64,000 bases of DNA from positions 1,116,001 to 1,180,000 of the forward strand of contig CAWEOP010000003.1 of assembly GCA_963810755.1 (NCBI GenBank), in the 5' to 3' direction. Positions 26,071 to 36,357 of this stretch are shown piece after piece. A program made the translations under genes and the position numbers. The DNA is from FEN-1219 sp963810755. Its GTDB lineage: Bacteria; Pseudomonadota; Gammaproteobacteria; Steroidobacterales; Rariloculaceae. Positions within the stretch are counted from its first letter, which is position 1. The number at the start of each line of letters is the position of its first letter. The notes under the pieces are model-generated. The model was given only the letters and a program-made list of their open reading frames with translations, was not told the DNA's origin and made no database searches.

Positions 26071-27637
26071 CGTCGTCGATCTCCTGTTCGACCGTTCGAA
26101 GCACGTCGCGCCATGCCGGTAGGCCGGGACGACGTTGCCGGAACAGCCTCAGTCGAGTCGTACCACGGGCTCGTCGCGCGCTTCTCGAGCCAGCGCCACT
26201 CGCCGCTCGACGGCAGCAGTACCCAAACCGGCGTGCCGACGGCGCCTGCCATGAACACCGTCGAGTTGTCGATCGATATCACGAGGTCGAGCGCGGAGAT
26301 CAGCGCGACGAGCTCGTCGATCTTCGTCAAAGGATCGACGCCTTCGAGCGTGTGCAGACGCACGCCGTGCTCGCGCTCGAGCGTCCGCGATCTCCGCGGC
26401 GTGATCGCCGTACTGCAGATTCACGAAGGTCGCGTCAGGCACGCTCAAGATCGGATCGCCACTCTTCGAGCGGAATGGATCGTGCCGGCTCCGATCGCGC
26501 CTCGCGGCCGCCGCGCCAAGAAATGCCGATGCTCAGCGGTTGCCCGAGCGCGCGCGAGCTTCCTGCGCCATTCCACGCGCATCGCGGGATCCGGCCGCAG
26601 GTAGGGCGACCGGCGGGAACGTCCTCGAGCTTCGAGCGAAAAAAGCGCGGTAAAGAGCCCGCGGGAATGCGGCAGTCGATCTCGGGCAGCTCCGCGGACC
26701 AAACGAAATGGGACGGACGATCGCGCTCGAGCACCGTCGGCTTGCGGAAACGACCTCGCGAGCTAGCGGGACGAGTCTGCGGATCGCACTCGATCACGAA
26801 GTGCTGTCGCCGTCGCCAATCACGTCGCGTAGCAAGAGGCGAACATGATCTCGTCGCCGAGGCCTTGCTCGGGATGGATGAGGATGCGTCTTGCCGGCGA
26901 GCGACGAGCCGTCCCACTTCGGGAAACGGCACGACGCGCAGCGGGATTGTTGGCAACGAACGAGTGCGAATGGTGCACGCCACTCGTATTCCCGCCAGCC
27001 GCGGAGGAAGTCGCCCTCGCAACAGCATCATCCAGGCGGTCTTCGTGTGTGCGTCGCCGTAGGCCGGATGACGCGCGAGCACTTTCGCGAAATGCTCGAG
27101 CGCGAGACTCCGTCTGGCCGAGGTTGCCGAGCAGCGTTCCGATGTTCTGGTTGGCGATCGTGTGAGCTCGTCGTCGAGCCCGAGCGCGTGCCGGTACGCG
27201 TCGGCCGCCGCGTCGAGCTCGCCAGCGTCCTGCAGGGCGACGCCAAGGTTCTCGAACGCTTCGCGATAGTCGGGCTGCAACGCGATCGGCGAGGCGATAC
27301 GCGGCAGCGGCTTGACCGTTGCGCTGCAGCAGCCTGCAAGGACACGCCGAGGTTGAAGTGGTAATGCGGCACGTCGGGTCGCGTGGCTGCCGCCCGGCCG
27401 ATCAGGTCGCAGGCCGACGCCGGGTCGCCGGAGCCATGTGCGCGAGTACGCCTAGCAGGTGCAGCGCGTCGGCATGGTATCGGCGTCGACGCTCAATATC
27501 GTTCGGTAGAGCGTTGCGGCCTGATGTAGGTGCCCTCGCTTCTGCAGATCGAGCGCGGTCGCAAGGAGATCGCCGAGCTCCTTCGCCAGTCGGCGGTCAG
27601 GGTCCTCCTGCTCGGTTCGCTCGTCTCTCTTCCGCAT
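26050..27637 (-). pseudogene. TPR-glycosyltransferase family 9-like gene, many frameshifts
   Basis: The start is an ATG at 27637 preceded by GAGG. The first frame gives LATALDLQKRGHLHQAATLY, a TPR unit. Later pieces in alternating frames read ALHLLGVLAHM, HYHFNLGVSLQAA, QPDYREAFENLGVALQDAGE, HPAYGDAHTKTAWMMLLRG, LSIGISWRGG, RSIPLEEW, TFVNLQYGDHAAEI, and LDLVISIDNSTVFMAGAVGT followed by PVWVLLPSSGEWRWL. This is the layout of TPR proteins with a C-terminal heptosyltransferase-like (GT9) domain, often found in flagellin glycosylation islands. At least ten single-base frameshifts are needed to join it. The 3' end near 26050 is approximate and abuts the pyruvyl transferase gene. Confidence 0.65.
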
Positions 27638-27717
27638 CGACCTCACGCCCGCTCGAGACCCGCGCCGATCATAGCGGAAAGCCGCAAGAACCGTGATCGA
27701 GTTCTCAGACCGCCCGC

Positions 27718-27744
27718 TCAAGTTAGTAGTTAGCCGCCCGACAT
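27718..27744 (+). promoter_or_regulatory. Sigma-28 (FliA) promoter of fliC
   Basis: TCAAGTTA, 11 bases, CCCGACAT, matching the sigma-28 consensus at 11 of 16 positions. It lies about 104 bases before the fliC start and about 80 bases upstream of the divergent glycosyltransferase start. Confidence 0.6.
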
Positions 27745-27847
27745 AGTCCCCGTAACGACAGAGCTCGGCGGCATTCCCGCGCTCAGTCGCGGGTATGCAG
27801 GCCAATGAGGGCCATCTGTTCCACAACTTCTTCAGGAGACTAGGACA

Positions 27848-29362
27848 ATGGGTCAAGTGATCAACACGAACGTGCTGTCGCTCAATGCGCAGCGCAACCT
27901 TGCTCGGACGCAAGGTGATCTGGCCCAAGCCCTCCAGCGCCTCTCGTCGGGTTTGCGCATCAACAGCGCTAAGGACGACGCCGCGGGCTTGGCTATTACC
28001 GAGCGCTTTACGACGCAGATCCGCGGTTTGGATCAAGCGGTCCGTAACGCGAACGACGGTATCTCGCTCGCGCAGACCTCGGAAAGCGCGCTCGGCGAGC
28101 TCACCAACAACTTGCAGCGTATCCGCGAGCTGGCGGTGCAGTCGGCGAACTCGACGAACTCCGCCTCGGATCGTCAAGCTCTCGACCGCGAAGTGCAGCA
28201 GCGTTTGGCGGAAGTCGAGCGTATCGCGTCGCAGACCGCGTTCAACGGCTTGAAGGTTCTCGACGGCACGTTCGGCACGTCGCAGTTCCAAGTCGGCGCG
28301 AACGCCGGCGAGACGATCACGATCAGCTTGAGCCAGGGCGTGAAGTCGAGCCAGATCGGCCAGATCGCGACGGGCACGTCGACGGTCGAGGCGACGGTTG
28401 GCGCGCTGAGCGGCGCGGGCACGATCCAGGTCGGCACGAACACCAAGACGGTTGCGGCGTCCACGCACGGATCGCAGAACGGTCAGTCGGTCGGCAGCGC
28501 CTACTCGAAGGCGGTCGCGGTCAACGCGGCGGGCGTTCCGGGCTTGACGGCGACGGCGACCAACAACGTCGAGCTGGCGATTGCAGCCACGCGGGCACGA
28601 GCGCCGGCGACACGTACAGCCTGCGCATCAACGGCCAGGACATCTTCGCGACGTACAACCAAGCGACCGGCGGCGTGCTCAGCGCGCAGCAGATCACTGA
28701 CGCGATCAACGGTCAGGCGTCGGTTACGGGCGTGACGGCGAGCTTGACGGGCGGCGAATCTGCGGCTGTCGGCCGCGGACGGCCGCGACATCAACATCGC
28801 GCAGCTGCTTGCCGGTGCCACCGGCGGCATCACGGCTGGCGCGGGCGGCTCGTCGACGGTCAACGGCGTCGTCTACCGCGACGGTCAGATCAGCGGCACG
28901 CTGGCGGACGCAAGTGCGTTCAGCGCGACGGCTGCTGGCGTCAACGGCGGCACGATCACGTTGTCGGCGAACGAGAACATCATCGTGACCGGCGACGGTC
29001 AGGCCATGGGCTTCGCGACGGACAACTTCACGTTGTCGAAGGACACCACGACGCTCGCGTCGCAGAGCGTCCTTACCGTCGCGGCTGCGAACTCGATGAT
29101 GCAGCGTGTCGACGCGGCTCTGACCACGGTCAGCACGCTGCGCAGCACGTTCGGCGCCATCCAGAACCGCTTCGAGTCGACGATTGCGAACCTGAGCGCG
29201 GTGAGCGAGAACCTCTCGGCCTCGCGCAGCCGCATTCAGGACGCGGACTTCGCGGCCGAGACGGCGGCTCTGACCCGCGCGCAGATCCTCCAACAGGCGG
29301 GCACGGCGATCTTGGCGCAAGCCAATGCCGCGCCGCAGACCGTGTTGGCTCTGCTGCAGTAA
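27848..29362 (+). pseudogene. fliC: Flagellin fliC, interrupted by two apparent frameshifts
   Basis: The N-terminal 250 residues are a normal flagellin D0/D1 region (QVINTNVLSLNAQRNLARTQ, SSGLRINSAKDDAAGLAI, LQRIRELAVQSAN). The frame is lost near 28590 and a stop follows at 28733. The next frame carries SLRINGQDIFATYNQATGG and SAQQITDAINGQASVTGVTA. Near 28757 the first frame resumes (LRLSAADGRDINIAQLLAGA) and runs to a complete C-terminal D1/D0 region (SRIQDADFAAETAALTRAQI, ending QTVLALLQ). Adding one base near 28590 and removing one near 28757 gives an intact flagellin of about 504 residues. As written the product is truncated at 295 residues. The gene lies in the error-rich patch, so assembly error is likely. 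A sigma-28 promoter precedes it and a hairpin follows it. Confidence 0.85.
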
Positions 29363-29407
29363 CGGCAGTTTCCGCGGGACGGAACTCGCGGTTGACCATG
29401 AAGTTGG

Positions 29408-29431
29408 GGGCGGCGCAGCTTTGCGCCGCCC
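29408..29431 (+). terminator. Hairpin terminator downstream of fliC
   Basis: GGGCGGCGCA and TGCGCCGCCC form a perfect 10-bp stem with a 4-base loop, 46 bases after the fliC stop. The following TCATTGTG is only moderately T-rich. Confidence 0.6.
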
Positions 29432-29487
29432 TCATTGTGCGGGATCAATAGGGCAAGAGCCCGGTCCTGCGCCCTAGGGTGACAGCA

Positions 29488-29859
29488 ATGCTCGGTAACT
29501 TGACTTCAGTTACCGCGGAACCCGCAAGGACGTCGGTACCGTCGGTTCCAACAGATGCTAAGGCTCCGGTAGACAAACCGGCGGTCGTTGCCGGCAATTC
29601 GCCGGTGGGCGGCACGAATTTGCCGGTGCCGAAGCCGAAAACGCTCGATGTGGCGAAGGCCGTCGAGCGGCTCAACGAGCTTTCCAGCGGCTCTCGCCGC
29701 AACCTGCGTTTTCGAGTGGACGAGAGCTCGGGACGCACGATCATCACGGTGATCAACGCGGTTACGAAGGAAATCGTCCGCCAGATCCCGCCGGAGGAGC
29801 TGCTCGCAATCGCGGCGACTCTCGAGCAAAGCGGCGGAATGATCGACGCGATGGTCTGA
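29488..29859 (+). CDS. flaG: FlaG family flagellar protein
   Basis: 123 residues. The C-terminal domain (AVERLNELSSGSRRNLRFRV, then IITVINAVTKEIVRQIPPEE) is the FlaG signature; the N-terminus is a variable, proline-rich stretch. FlaG influences filament length in Vibrio and Pseudomonas relatives. I prefer the ATG at 29488, preceded by AGGG; a GTG at 29479 is in frame. It lies between fliC and fliD as in Pseudomonas. Confidence 0.92.
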   Translation: MLGNLTSVTAEPARTSVPSVPTDAKAPVDKPAVVAGNSPVGGTNLPVPKPKTLDVAKAVERLNELSSGSRRNLRFRVDESSGRTIITVINAVTKEIVRQIPPEELLAIAATLEQSGGMIDAMV

Positions 29860-29860
29860 C

Positions 29861-29876
29861 TGGCACGCTCCTTGCT
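29861..29876 (+). promoter_or_regulatory. Sigma-54 promoter of fliD
   Basis: TGGCACGCTCCTTGCT, a perfect -24/-12 element (GG-N10-GC) starting 1 base after the flaG stop and about 60 bases before the fliD ATG. Confidence 0.85.
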
Positions 29877-29936
29877 CCTTAGCGGCGACGACAAGAATCG
29901 GCACGCAAATGAACGCAATCGATCGGCAAGCAGCGA

Positions 29937-31340
29937 ATGGGTAGCATCCTCACCAACGGCGTAGGCTCCGGCCTGGACGTCTCGGGCATCGTCACGAAGC
30001 TCGTCGAGGCGGAAGGTAAGCCGCAGAGCACACGGCTCGATACGCAGGAAGCAAAGGCGCAGGCCAAGCTGTCCGCGTTGGGCTCGTTGCGCTCGGCGCT
30101 CGCGTCCTTCCGCGACTCTCTCAAGGCGCTCAAGGATCTCGACAGCTTCCGCGGCCGCGACGTCGCGCTGTCGAGCACCGATTTTCTCGAAGCCACCGCA
30201 TCTTCGAAGGCCTTGGCAGGCAGCTACAAGGTCGAGGTTCAGTCCCTCGCGAGCGCGCACCGGCTCGCATCCCAGACGTTCCCGGGCGGCGCGAGCGAGG
30301 TGATCGGCATCGGCACGTTGACGATCGCGCGCGGGGCGAGCTCGTTCACGGTGACGGTCACGAGCGGCAAAGATTCGCTCGAGCAGATCGCCGACGCCAT
30401 CAACGACTCGGCCCAGAACGTCGGCGTGCTCGCGACGGTAGTGACCGGCGTCGGCGGCGCACGCCTCGTGCTCGGGTCGACGGAGACCGGTGCGACGAAC
30501 AAGATCGTCGTCACGCAGAGCGGTGGCGACGGCGGCTTGGCGGACCTCGTGTACGATCCCGCGCCCGGAACCGGTGTTACCAATCTCACTCCGCTCGAGC
30601 CCGCCGCCGACGCGCACGTCTTGATCGACGGATTCGCGGTCACGAGCGCAACCAACTCGATCGATGGCGCCGTCGAAGGCCTCACCCTCGATTTGATCGG
30701 GGTGAACGAGCCCGGAAAGACGACCCAAGTGGACGTAGCGTCCAGTCCGAAGAGCGCGCGTGAAACGCTCGACAAGTTCGTGAAGGCATACAACGCGCTC
30801 GTCGACTCGATCGGCAGCGTTGCGAGCTTCGACGCCCAGACTCGCGCGAGCGGACCGCTGTTCGGCGACTCGGGCGTGCGCAACATCGTTTTTCAATTGC
30901 GACGGGAATTGACCGCGAGCGTCGCTGGCGTTACGGGGCCGTTCGACATGCTGAACGAAATCGGCATTACCGCGCAGCTCGACGGGAAGCTCGCCATCGA
31001 CAGCGCGCGCCTCGACGCCGCGTTCGCGAACGACTTCGACTCCGTGGGCGAGCTGTTCTCGACGGAGGACACGGGGCTCGCGGTGCGGCTGGACGCCATG
31101 CTGGACCCGTACCTGCAGAGCAGCGGCGTGTTCGACAGCCGCGACGAGTCGCTCAAGTCGCAAATCAAGGACATCGGGGAGCGCCGCGAGGCTTTGAATC
31201 AGCGGCTACTCGCGCTGCAGACGCGCTACACGCGCGAATTCAACGCGTTGGACGGCTTGCTCGCGCAGCTGCAGACGACGAGCAGCTTCCTGACCCAACA
31301 GCTGAGCAATCTGCCCGGCGCCACATTCAATCGAAACTAG
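29937..31340 (+). CDS. fliD: Flagellar filament cap protein FliD
   Basis: 467 residues. MGSILTNGVGSGLDVSGIVT and LVEAEGKPQ at the N-terminus and the C-terminal coiled coil (RREALNQRLLALQTRYTREF, NALDGLLAQLQTTSSFLTQQ) are typical. It caps the filament and folds incoming flagellin. fliS and a fliT-like gene follow, consistent with one operon behind the sigma-54 promoter. Confidence 0.96.
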   Translation: MGSILTNGVGSGLDVSGIVTKLVEAEGKPQSTRLDTQEAKAQAKLSALGSLRSALASFRDSLKALKDLDSFRGRDVALSSTDFLEATASSKALAGSYKVEVQSLASAHRLASQTFPGGASEVIGIGTLTIARGASSFTVTVTSGKDSLEQIADAINDSAQNVGVLATVVTGVGGARLVLGSTETGATNKIVVTQSGGDGGLADLVYDPAPGTGVTNLTPLEPAADAHVLIDGFAVTSATNSIDGAVEGLTLDLIGVNEPGKTTQVDVASSPKSARETLDKFVKAYNALVDSIGSVASFDAQTRASGPLFGDSGVRNIVFQLRRELTASVAGVTGPFDMLNEIGITAQLDGKLAIDSARLDAAFANDFDSVGELFSTEDTGLAVRLDAMLDPYLQSSGVFDSRDESLKSQIKDIGERREALNQRLLALQTRYTREFNALDGLLAQLQTTSSFLTQQLSNLPGATFNRN

Positions 31341-31356
31341 ATCGGAGTAACGGATC

Positions 31357-31746
31357 GTGAACAGAGGACTGTCGGCCTATCGCAGCGTAGACGTGCACGG
31401 CGCATTGGCCGACGCGACGCCCTATCAAGTCATTCACGTGATGCTCGACGCGGTTCTGAGCCGGGTCAGCGAAGCGTGCGGCCACATCGAGCGCGGCGAG
31501 ACGCAGGCCAAAGGCGAGAAGATCGGCAAGGCGCTCGGGATCATCGAAGGGCTCGTGCTCGGTCTCGACAAGGAACGCGGCGGGGATCTCGCCGTGAACC
31601 TCGAGCGCCTGTACGACTATGCGTCGCGCACGCTGCTGAAGGCGAACCTCGAGAATCGCGTCGACCTGCTGAAGGAAGTCGGCTCGCTGCTTCGCGAGAT
31701 CAAGATCGGTTGGGACGGCATCGCGCCCGTCGCCGGGACTCGATGA
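31357..31746 (+). CDS. fliS: Flagellin export chaperone FliS
   Basis: 129 residues, all helical. ATPYQVIHVMLDAVLSRVSE, EKIGKALGIIEGLVLGLDKE and LAVNLERLYDYASRTLLKAN are conserved FliS segments. It holds flagellin unfolded for export. It begins 16 bases after fliD. Confidence 0.95.
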   Translation: MNRGLSAYRSVDVHGALADATPYQVIHVMLDAVLSRVSEACGHIERGETQAKGEKIGKALGIIEGLVLGLDKERGGDLAVNLERLYDYASRTLLKANLENRVDLLKEVGSLLREIKIGWDGIAPVAGTR

Positions 31747-31750
31747 CCTC

Positions 31751-32068
31751 ATGAACGGGTTGCACGCAGTGCTCGAGATGACCGACCGCGTTCAGGCAGC
31801 GATCGCCGCCGGCGATTGGCAGGCCGCGCGCGACCTCGAAGTGCTGCGCCGCGGGCTTCTCGAGCAGTGGCTCGCGCACGTGGGCCTCGCGGATGCCCGC
31901 GTCGCGACCGCTCTCAACGACCTCGAGCAGCGCGGGCGACACATGGTCGGTGACGTGCAGCATCACCGGCGGCGAGTCCTGCGCGACGCCCAGACCGTGA
32001 CGACCGGACGCGCCGCCGCAGCGGCCTACGGAGCCACGCCGGAGCCCGAGGATTCAGCATTACGCTGA
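31751..32068 (+). CDS. FliT-like flagellar chaperone candidate
   Basis: 105 residues, helical, starting LEMTDRVQAAIAAGDWQAAR. It has low sequence identity to known families, but size, helix content and position directly after fliS match FliT, the chaperone of the FliD cap protein. It starts 4 bases after fliS stops. The function is inferred from context. Confidence 0.6.
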   Translation: MNGLHAVLEMTDRVQAAIAAGDWQAARDLEVLRRGLLEQWLAHVGLADARVATALNDLEQRGRHMVGDVQHHRRRVLRDAQTVTTGRAAAAAYGATPEPEDSALR

Positions 32069-32294
32069 ACGCCATCTAACATAATCCCCTACTAATACCG
32101 TCATTTATAAGGCGGACCCTCAAGTCCATTTCCGGATTTAACTTATTCCACCCCTGAACGACGCTGCCTACACTGGCCTTCCAGAAAAAGACCTTTTAAA
32201 TCAATAGGTTATGTGACGTAGTTCACGTTTTTTGGGCGCGAAAGTGCGACCCCGGTCACACGGACGCCCCGTTTAGCAACAGCGACAAGAGGTC
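32069..32294. other. AT-rich regulatory gap upstream of the FlrA-like gene
   Basis: 226 non-coding bases, markedly more AT-rich than the surroundings, with several A/T runs. It contains a CRP/Vfr-like palindrome at 32212-32227. I did not find a sigma-54 or sigma-28 element or a convincing sigma-70 pair. Confidence 0.6.
32212..32227. promoter_or_regulatory. CRP/Vfr-like site upstream of the flagellar master regulator
   Basis: TGTGA-N6-TCACG, nine of ten positions of the CRP core, about 70-85 bases before the FlrA-like start. In Pseudomonas aeruginosa, Vfr represses fleQ through a site in its promoter, so the position is meaningful. Binding is inferred. Confidence 0.55.
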
Positions 32295-33296
32295 GTGGTG
32301 GTGACGTCAATGAGCGATGTGGATCCTCTCTATTCGACTTTTCCCGTCGGCGATTCCGCCGCTGCGACCGAGCTCGACCTGCTGATGCGGCAAGTGGCTC
32401 GCTACGACAGCACCGTCCTCATTCAAGGCGAGTCGGGCTGCGGCAAGGAGCTCGCTGCGAGGCGCATCCATGAGCTCTCGGTGCGCGAAGACGCACCGTT
32501 CGTTCCCGTCAATTGCGGCGCCATCCCGCGTGACCTGCTCGAGAGCGAGCTCTTCGGCCACGAGAAAGGCGCATTCACCGGCGCGATCACGACTCGCGTC
32601 GGCCGGTTCGAGCTCGCCCACGGCGGCACTCTGTTTCTAGACGAGATCGGGGACATGAGCCTCGACATGCAAGTGAAGCTGCTGCGCGTGCTGCAGGAGC
32701 GCACCTTCGAGCGCGTCGGGAGCGCCGAGCCCCGTCGAGTCAACGTCCGCATCCTCGCCGCGAGCCATCGCGATCTCGAAGCGCGCGTCGGCAGCGGCGA
32801 GTTTCGCGAGGACCTGTTCTTCCGGCTGAACGTCTTCCCGATCCGCGTGCCGCCGCTGCGCGAACGGCTCGACGACCTTCCGCGGTTGGTCAATGACTTG
32901 ATTCGGCACGGAGTCGCAGCGGGCCGCCCGTCGATCCGCTTCAGCGAGACCGCGCTAGATTGCATGCGTACCTATCGCTGGCCGGGCAACGTGCGCGAGC
33001 TGCAGAACCTCGTCGAGCGTATGTCGATCCTCCATCCGAATCGCGAGGTTCGACGCGAAGATCTACCGCCCACGATCGGGGAACGGCGCCGCGTGATCAA
33101 CGCGGTGGCCGATCCGATCTCGATTCCGAGCGGTGGGCTCGACCTCAAGGAGCACCTCGGCGCGATCGAGAAGCAGCTCATCCGCAGCGCCCTCGATCAG
33201 ACCGACGGCACCGTCGCGCACGCCGCGCGGCTGCTGAAGCTGCGCCGTACGACGCTCGTCGAGAAGCTCCGCAAGTACGAGATGCACGCGAGCTGA
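32295..33296 (+). CDS. Sigma-54-dependent flagellar master regulator, FlrA/FleQ-like, short N-terminus
   Basis: 333 residues. The AAA+ domain has Walker A GESGCGKE (45-52), the sigma-54 contact motif GAFTGA (92-97) and Walker B TLFLDEIGD. The C-terminal helix-turn-helix is of the Fis type (VAHAARLLKLRRTTLVEKLR). Position before flrB and flrC, and HTH similarity, identify it as the FlrA/FleQ role: activator of class II sigma-54 promoters. It lacks the roughly 140-residue N-terminal FleQ domain of the usual protein. Several starts are possible: GTG at 32295, 32298 and 32301 and ATG at 32310; AGAGG at 32288-32292 favours 32301. FleQ in pseudomonads also binds c-di-GMP; whether this short form does is unknown. 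Confidence 0.82.
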   Translation: MVVTSMSDVDPLYSTFPVGDSAAATELDLLMRQVARYDSTVLIQGESGCGKELAARRIHELSVREDAPFVPVNCGAIPRDLLESELFGHEKGAFTGAITTRVGRFELAHGGTLFLDEIGDMSLDMQVKLLRVLQERTFERVGSAEPRRVNVRILAASHRDLEARVGSGEFREDLFFRLNVFPIRVPPLRERLDDLPRLVNDLIRHGVAAGRPSIRFSETALDCMRTYRWPGNVRELQNLVERMSILHPNREVRREDLPPTIGERRRVINAVADPISIPSGGLDLKEHLGAIEKQLIRSALDQTDGTVAHAARLLKLRRTTLVEKLRKYEMHAS

Positions 33297-33332
33297 CTCT
33301 CGCGATCGCAAGAGCCAATTTCCGTTTCGCCG

Positions 33333-33350
33333 GCGTCAACGGTTTGACGC
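33333..33350 (+). terminator. Hairpin between the FlrA-like gene and flrB
   Basis: GCGTCAA and TTGACGC form a perfect 7-bp stem with a 4-base loop, 37 bases after the FlrA-like stop. No T tract follows, so termination is uncertain; it could also be an operator. Confidence 0.3.
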
Positions 33351-33400
33351 TGCCCCCGATTCCGAGGCTCCGCCCCCGCGCCGTTACTCGTTTTTTTCTT

Positions 33401-33416
33401 CGGCACGGATCTTGCT
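33401..33416 (+). promoter_or_regulatory. Sigma-54 promoter of flrBC
   Basis: CGGCACGGATCTTGCT, with GG and GC exactly 10 bases apart. The predicted start of transcription is near 33427, 13 bases before the flrB ATG. This places flrBC under the FlrA-like activator. Confidence 0.85.
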
Positions 33417-33439
33417 CAAAGGCTGCCGAGGTGACTTCG

Positions 33440-34653
33440 ATGACCAGCGACGATTCGATTCCGATGCAGCAGCGCAGCGATCTCGAGCGCGGCGACCTCG
33501 AGCGAGCGTTTCAGATGTTCAATCAGCTGTCCGGCGAGCTGCAGGGAACGTATCGGCTGCTGCAGCAGCGCACGGCGGCGATGACCGCGGAGCTCGAGGA
33601 AGCGCGGCGCGCACGAGAGCGCGCGACGGACAGAGCGGAGCGCACCGCTCAGCGGTTGCAGTCGCTGCTCGCGACACTGCCGGCCGGCGTCGTCGTCGTC
33701 GACGGCGAAGGCCGCATCCAGGAAACCAATCGCGCGGCCGAGGCGATCCTCGGCGAAAACCTCGGGGGCAAATCTTGGGCTGCCGCGATGCGTGCCGCAT
33801 TCGGCGCTCCGGCGCCCGGCGGCGGCGACTGGGTGACGCGCGACGACCGCCGCGTGACGCTCGCCGCGAGCCCGCTGCCCGAGCAGAACGGCAAGCTCAT
33901 CCTGCTCAACGACGTCACGGAAACGCGCGCGCTGCAAGAGCTCGTGGCGCGCCATCAGCGGTTGTCGGCGATCGGCAAGATGGCCGCGAGCCTCGCACAC
34001 CAGATCCGCACGCCCCTTGCGGGGGCGCTGCTGTATCTCTCGCAATGCCGCACGAGGCGCGACGACCAGCAGCGCGGCGTGTTGCTGGAGAAGGGCATCG
34101 AGCGGCTGCGTCATCTCGATCGCCTGGTGCAAGACATGCTCGTGTTCGCGCGCGGCACGGGACCGGGCGAGCGAGTGCGCGTCGCCGATTTGTTCCGCGC
34201 GGTGCACGATGCCGTGCTCGCCGTGAAGCCGCCGAACGCGCACCTCGTGATCGACGGCGCGGACGTGTTGGTCGAGCTCGAATGCAACCGCACGGCGCTC
34301 AGCGCGGCGCTCACGAATCTCGTTACCAACGCCTTCGAATCCTCACCCGTGGTCGTCGTCACGTTGCGCGCACGGCGGCGCGCCGATCGCGTCGAGTTCA
34401 CCGTTCATGACAACGGCCCTGGAATCGCTCCGAGCATTCAATCGCGCGTTTTCGAGCCCTTCTTCTCCACGCGGCCCGCAGGCACGGGTCTCGGGCTCGC
34501 CGTCGTGAAGACGGTGACCGAGGCTCACGGCGGTGCGCTCGCGCTCGACTCCTCGCCGAATCGCGGCACGCGGATAGGTCTCGACCTGCCGTGCACGGCC
34601 GAGCTTGCGTCGTGTGCCGCTTCCGAACCAGCGCCGTCCGCCCGGGAGGTCGC

Positions 34654-34657
<4 letters not shown>
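33440..34657 (+). CDS. flrB: Flagellar sensor kinase FlrB/FleS
   Basis: 405 residues, no membrane segment. An N-terminal coiled coil (about 18-75) leads to a PAS domain (about 76-165), then the dimerisation helix with H187 in MAASLAHQIRTPLAGAL and an ATP-binding domain (NLVTNAFE, HDNGPGIA, FFSTRPAGTGLGL). It phosphorylates FlrC. The ATG at 33440 has GAGG 8 bases upstream; the frame is open further upstream but overlaps the FlrA-like gene. Its stop overlaps the flrC start (ATGA). Confidence 0.93.
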
Positions 34658-36000
<1,343 letters not shown>

Positions 36001-36010
36001 CGGAGGAGCC

Positions 36011-36331
36011 ATGAACACCAGCGGAGTCTCCATGACGCAGCTGCTGGCCGAGATGCAGCGGCTCTCGGCGACGGCCGAGTCGCGCCCCGCCGCCGAGACG
36101 ACGGGCTCGCAGGGCTTCGCGGATCTGCTCAAGACGTCGATTGACGCGGTCAACGAGGCGCAGAGCACGGCTACGGACATGGCTGCCGCGCTCGAGCGCG
36201 GCGATCAATCCGTCGCGTTGCCCGAAGTGATGATCGCACTGCAGAAAGCGAATCTCTCGTTCCAGGCGATGACCGAGGTGCGTAACCGCCTCGTCAGCGC
36301 TTACCAAGAAATCATGAACATGCCGATCTAG
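36011..36331 (+). CDS. fliE: Flagellar hook-basal body protein FliE
   Basis: 106 residues, helical. GFADLLKTSIDAVNEAQSTA, then VALPEVMIALQKANLSFQAM and RNRLVSAYQEIMNMPI at the end, are the FliE signature. It links the MS ring to the rod. Preceded by GGAGG. I found no separate sigma-54 element just before it, so it may be read from the flrBC promoter. Confidence 0.96.
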   Translation: MNTSGVSMTQLLAEMQRLSATAESRPAAETTGSQGFADLLKTSIDAVNEAQSTATDMAAALERGDQSVALPEVMIALQKANLSFQAMTEVRNRLVSAYQEIMNMPI

Positions 36332-36357
36332 CGATCGACTGAACTCAGAGGACATCG

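Noticed and set aside
32960..33439. Upstream extension of the flrB frame.
   Set aside because: It overlaps the FlrA-like gene, and the sigma-54 promoter and ribosome site place the start at 33440.
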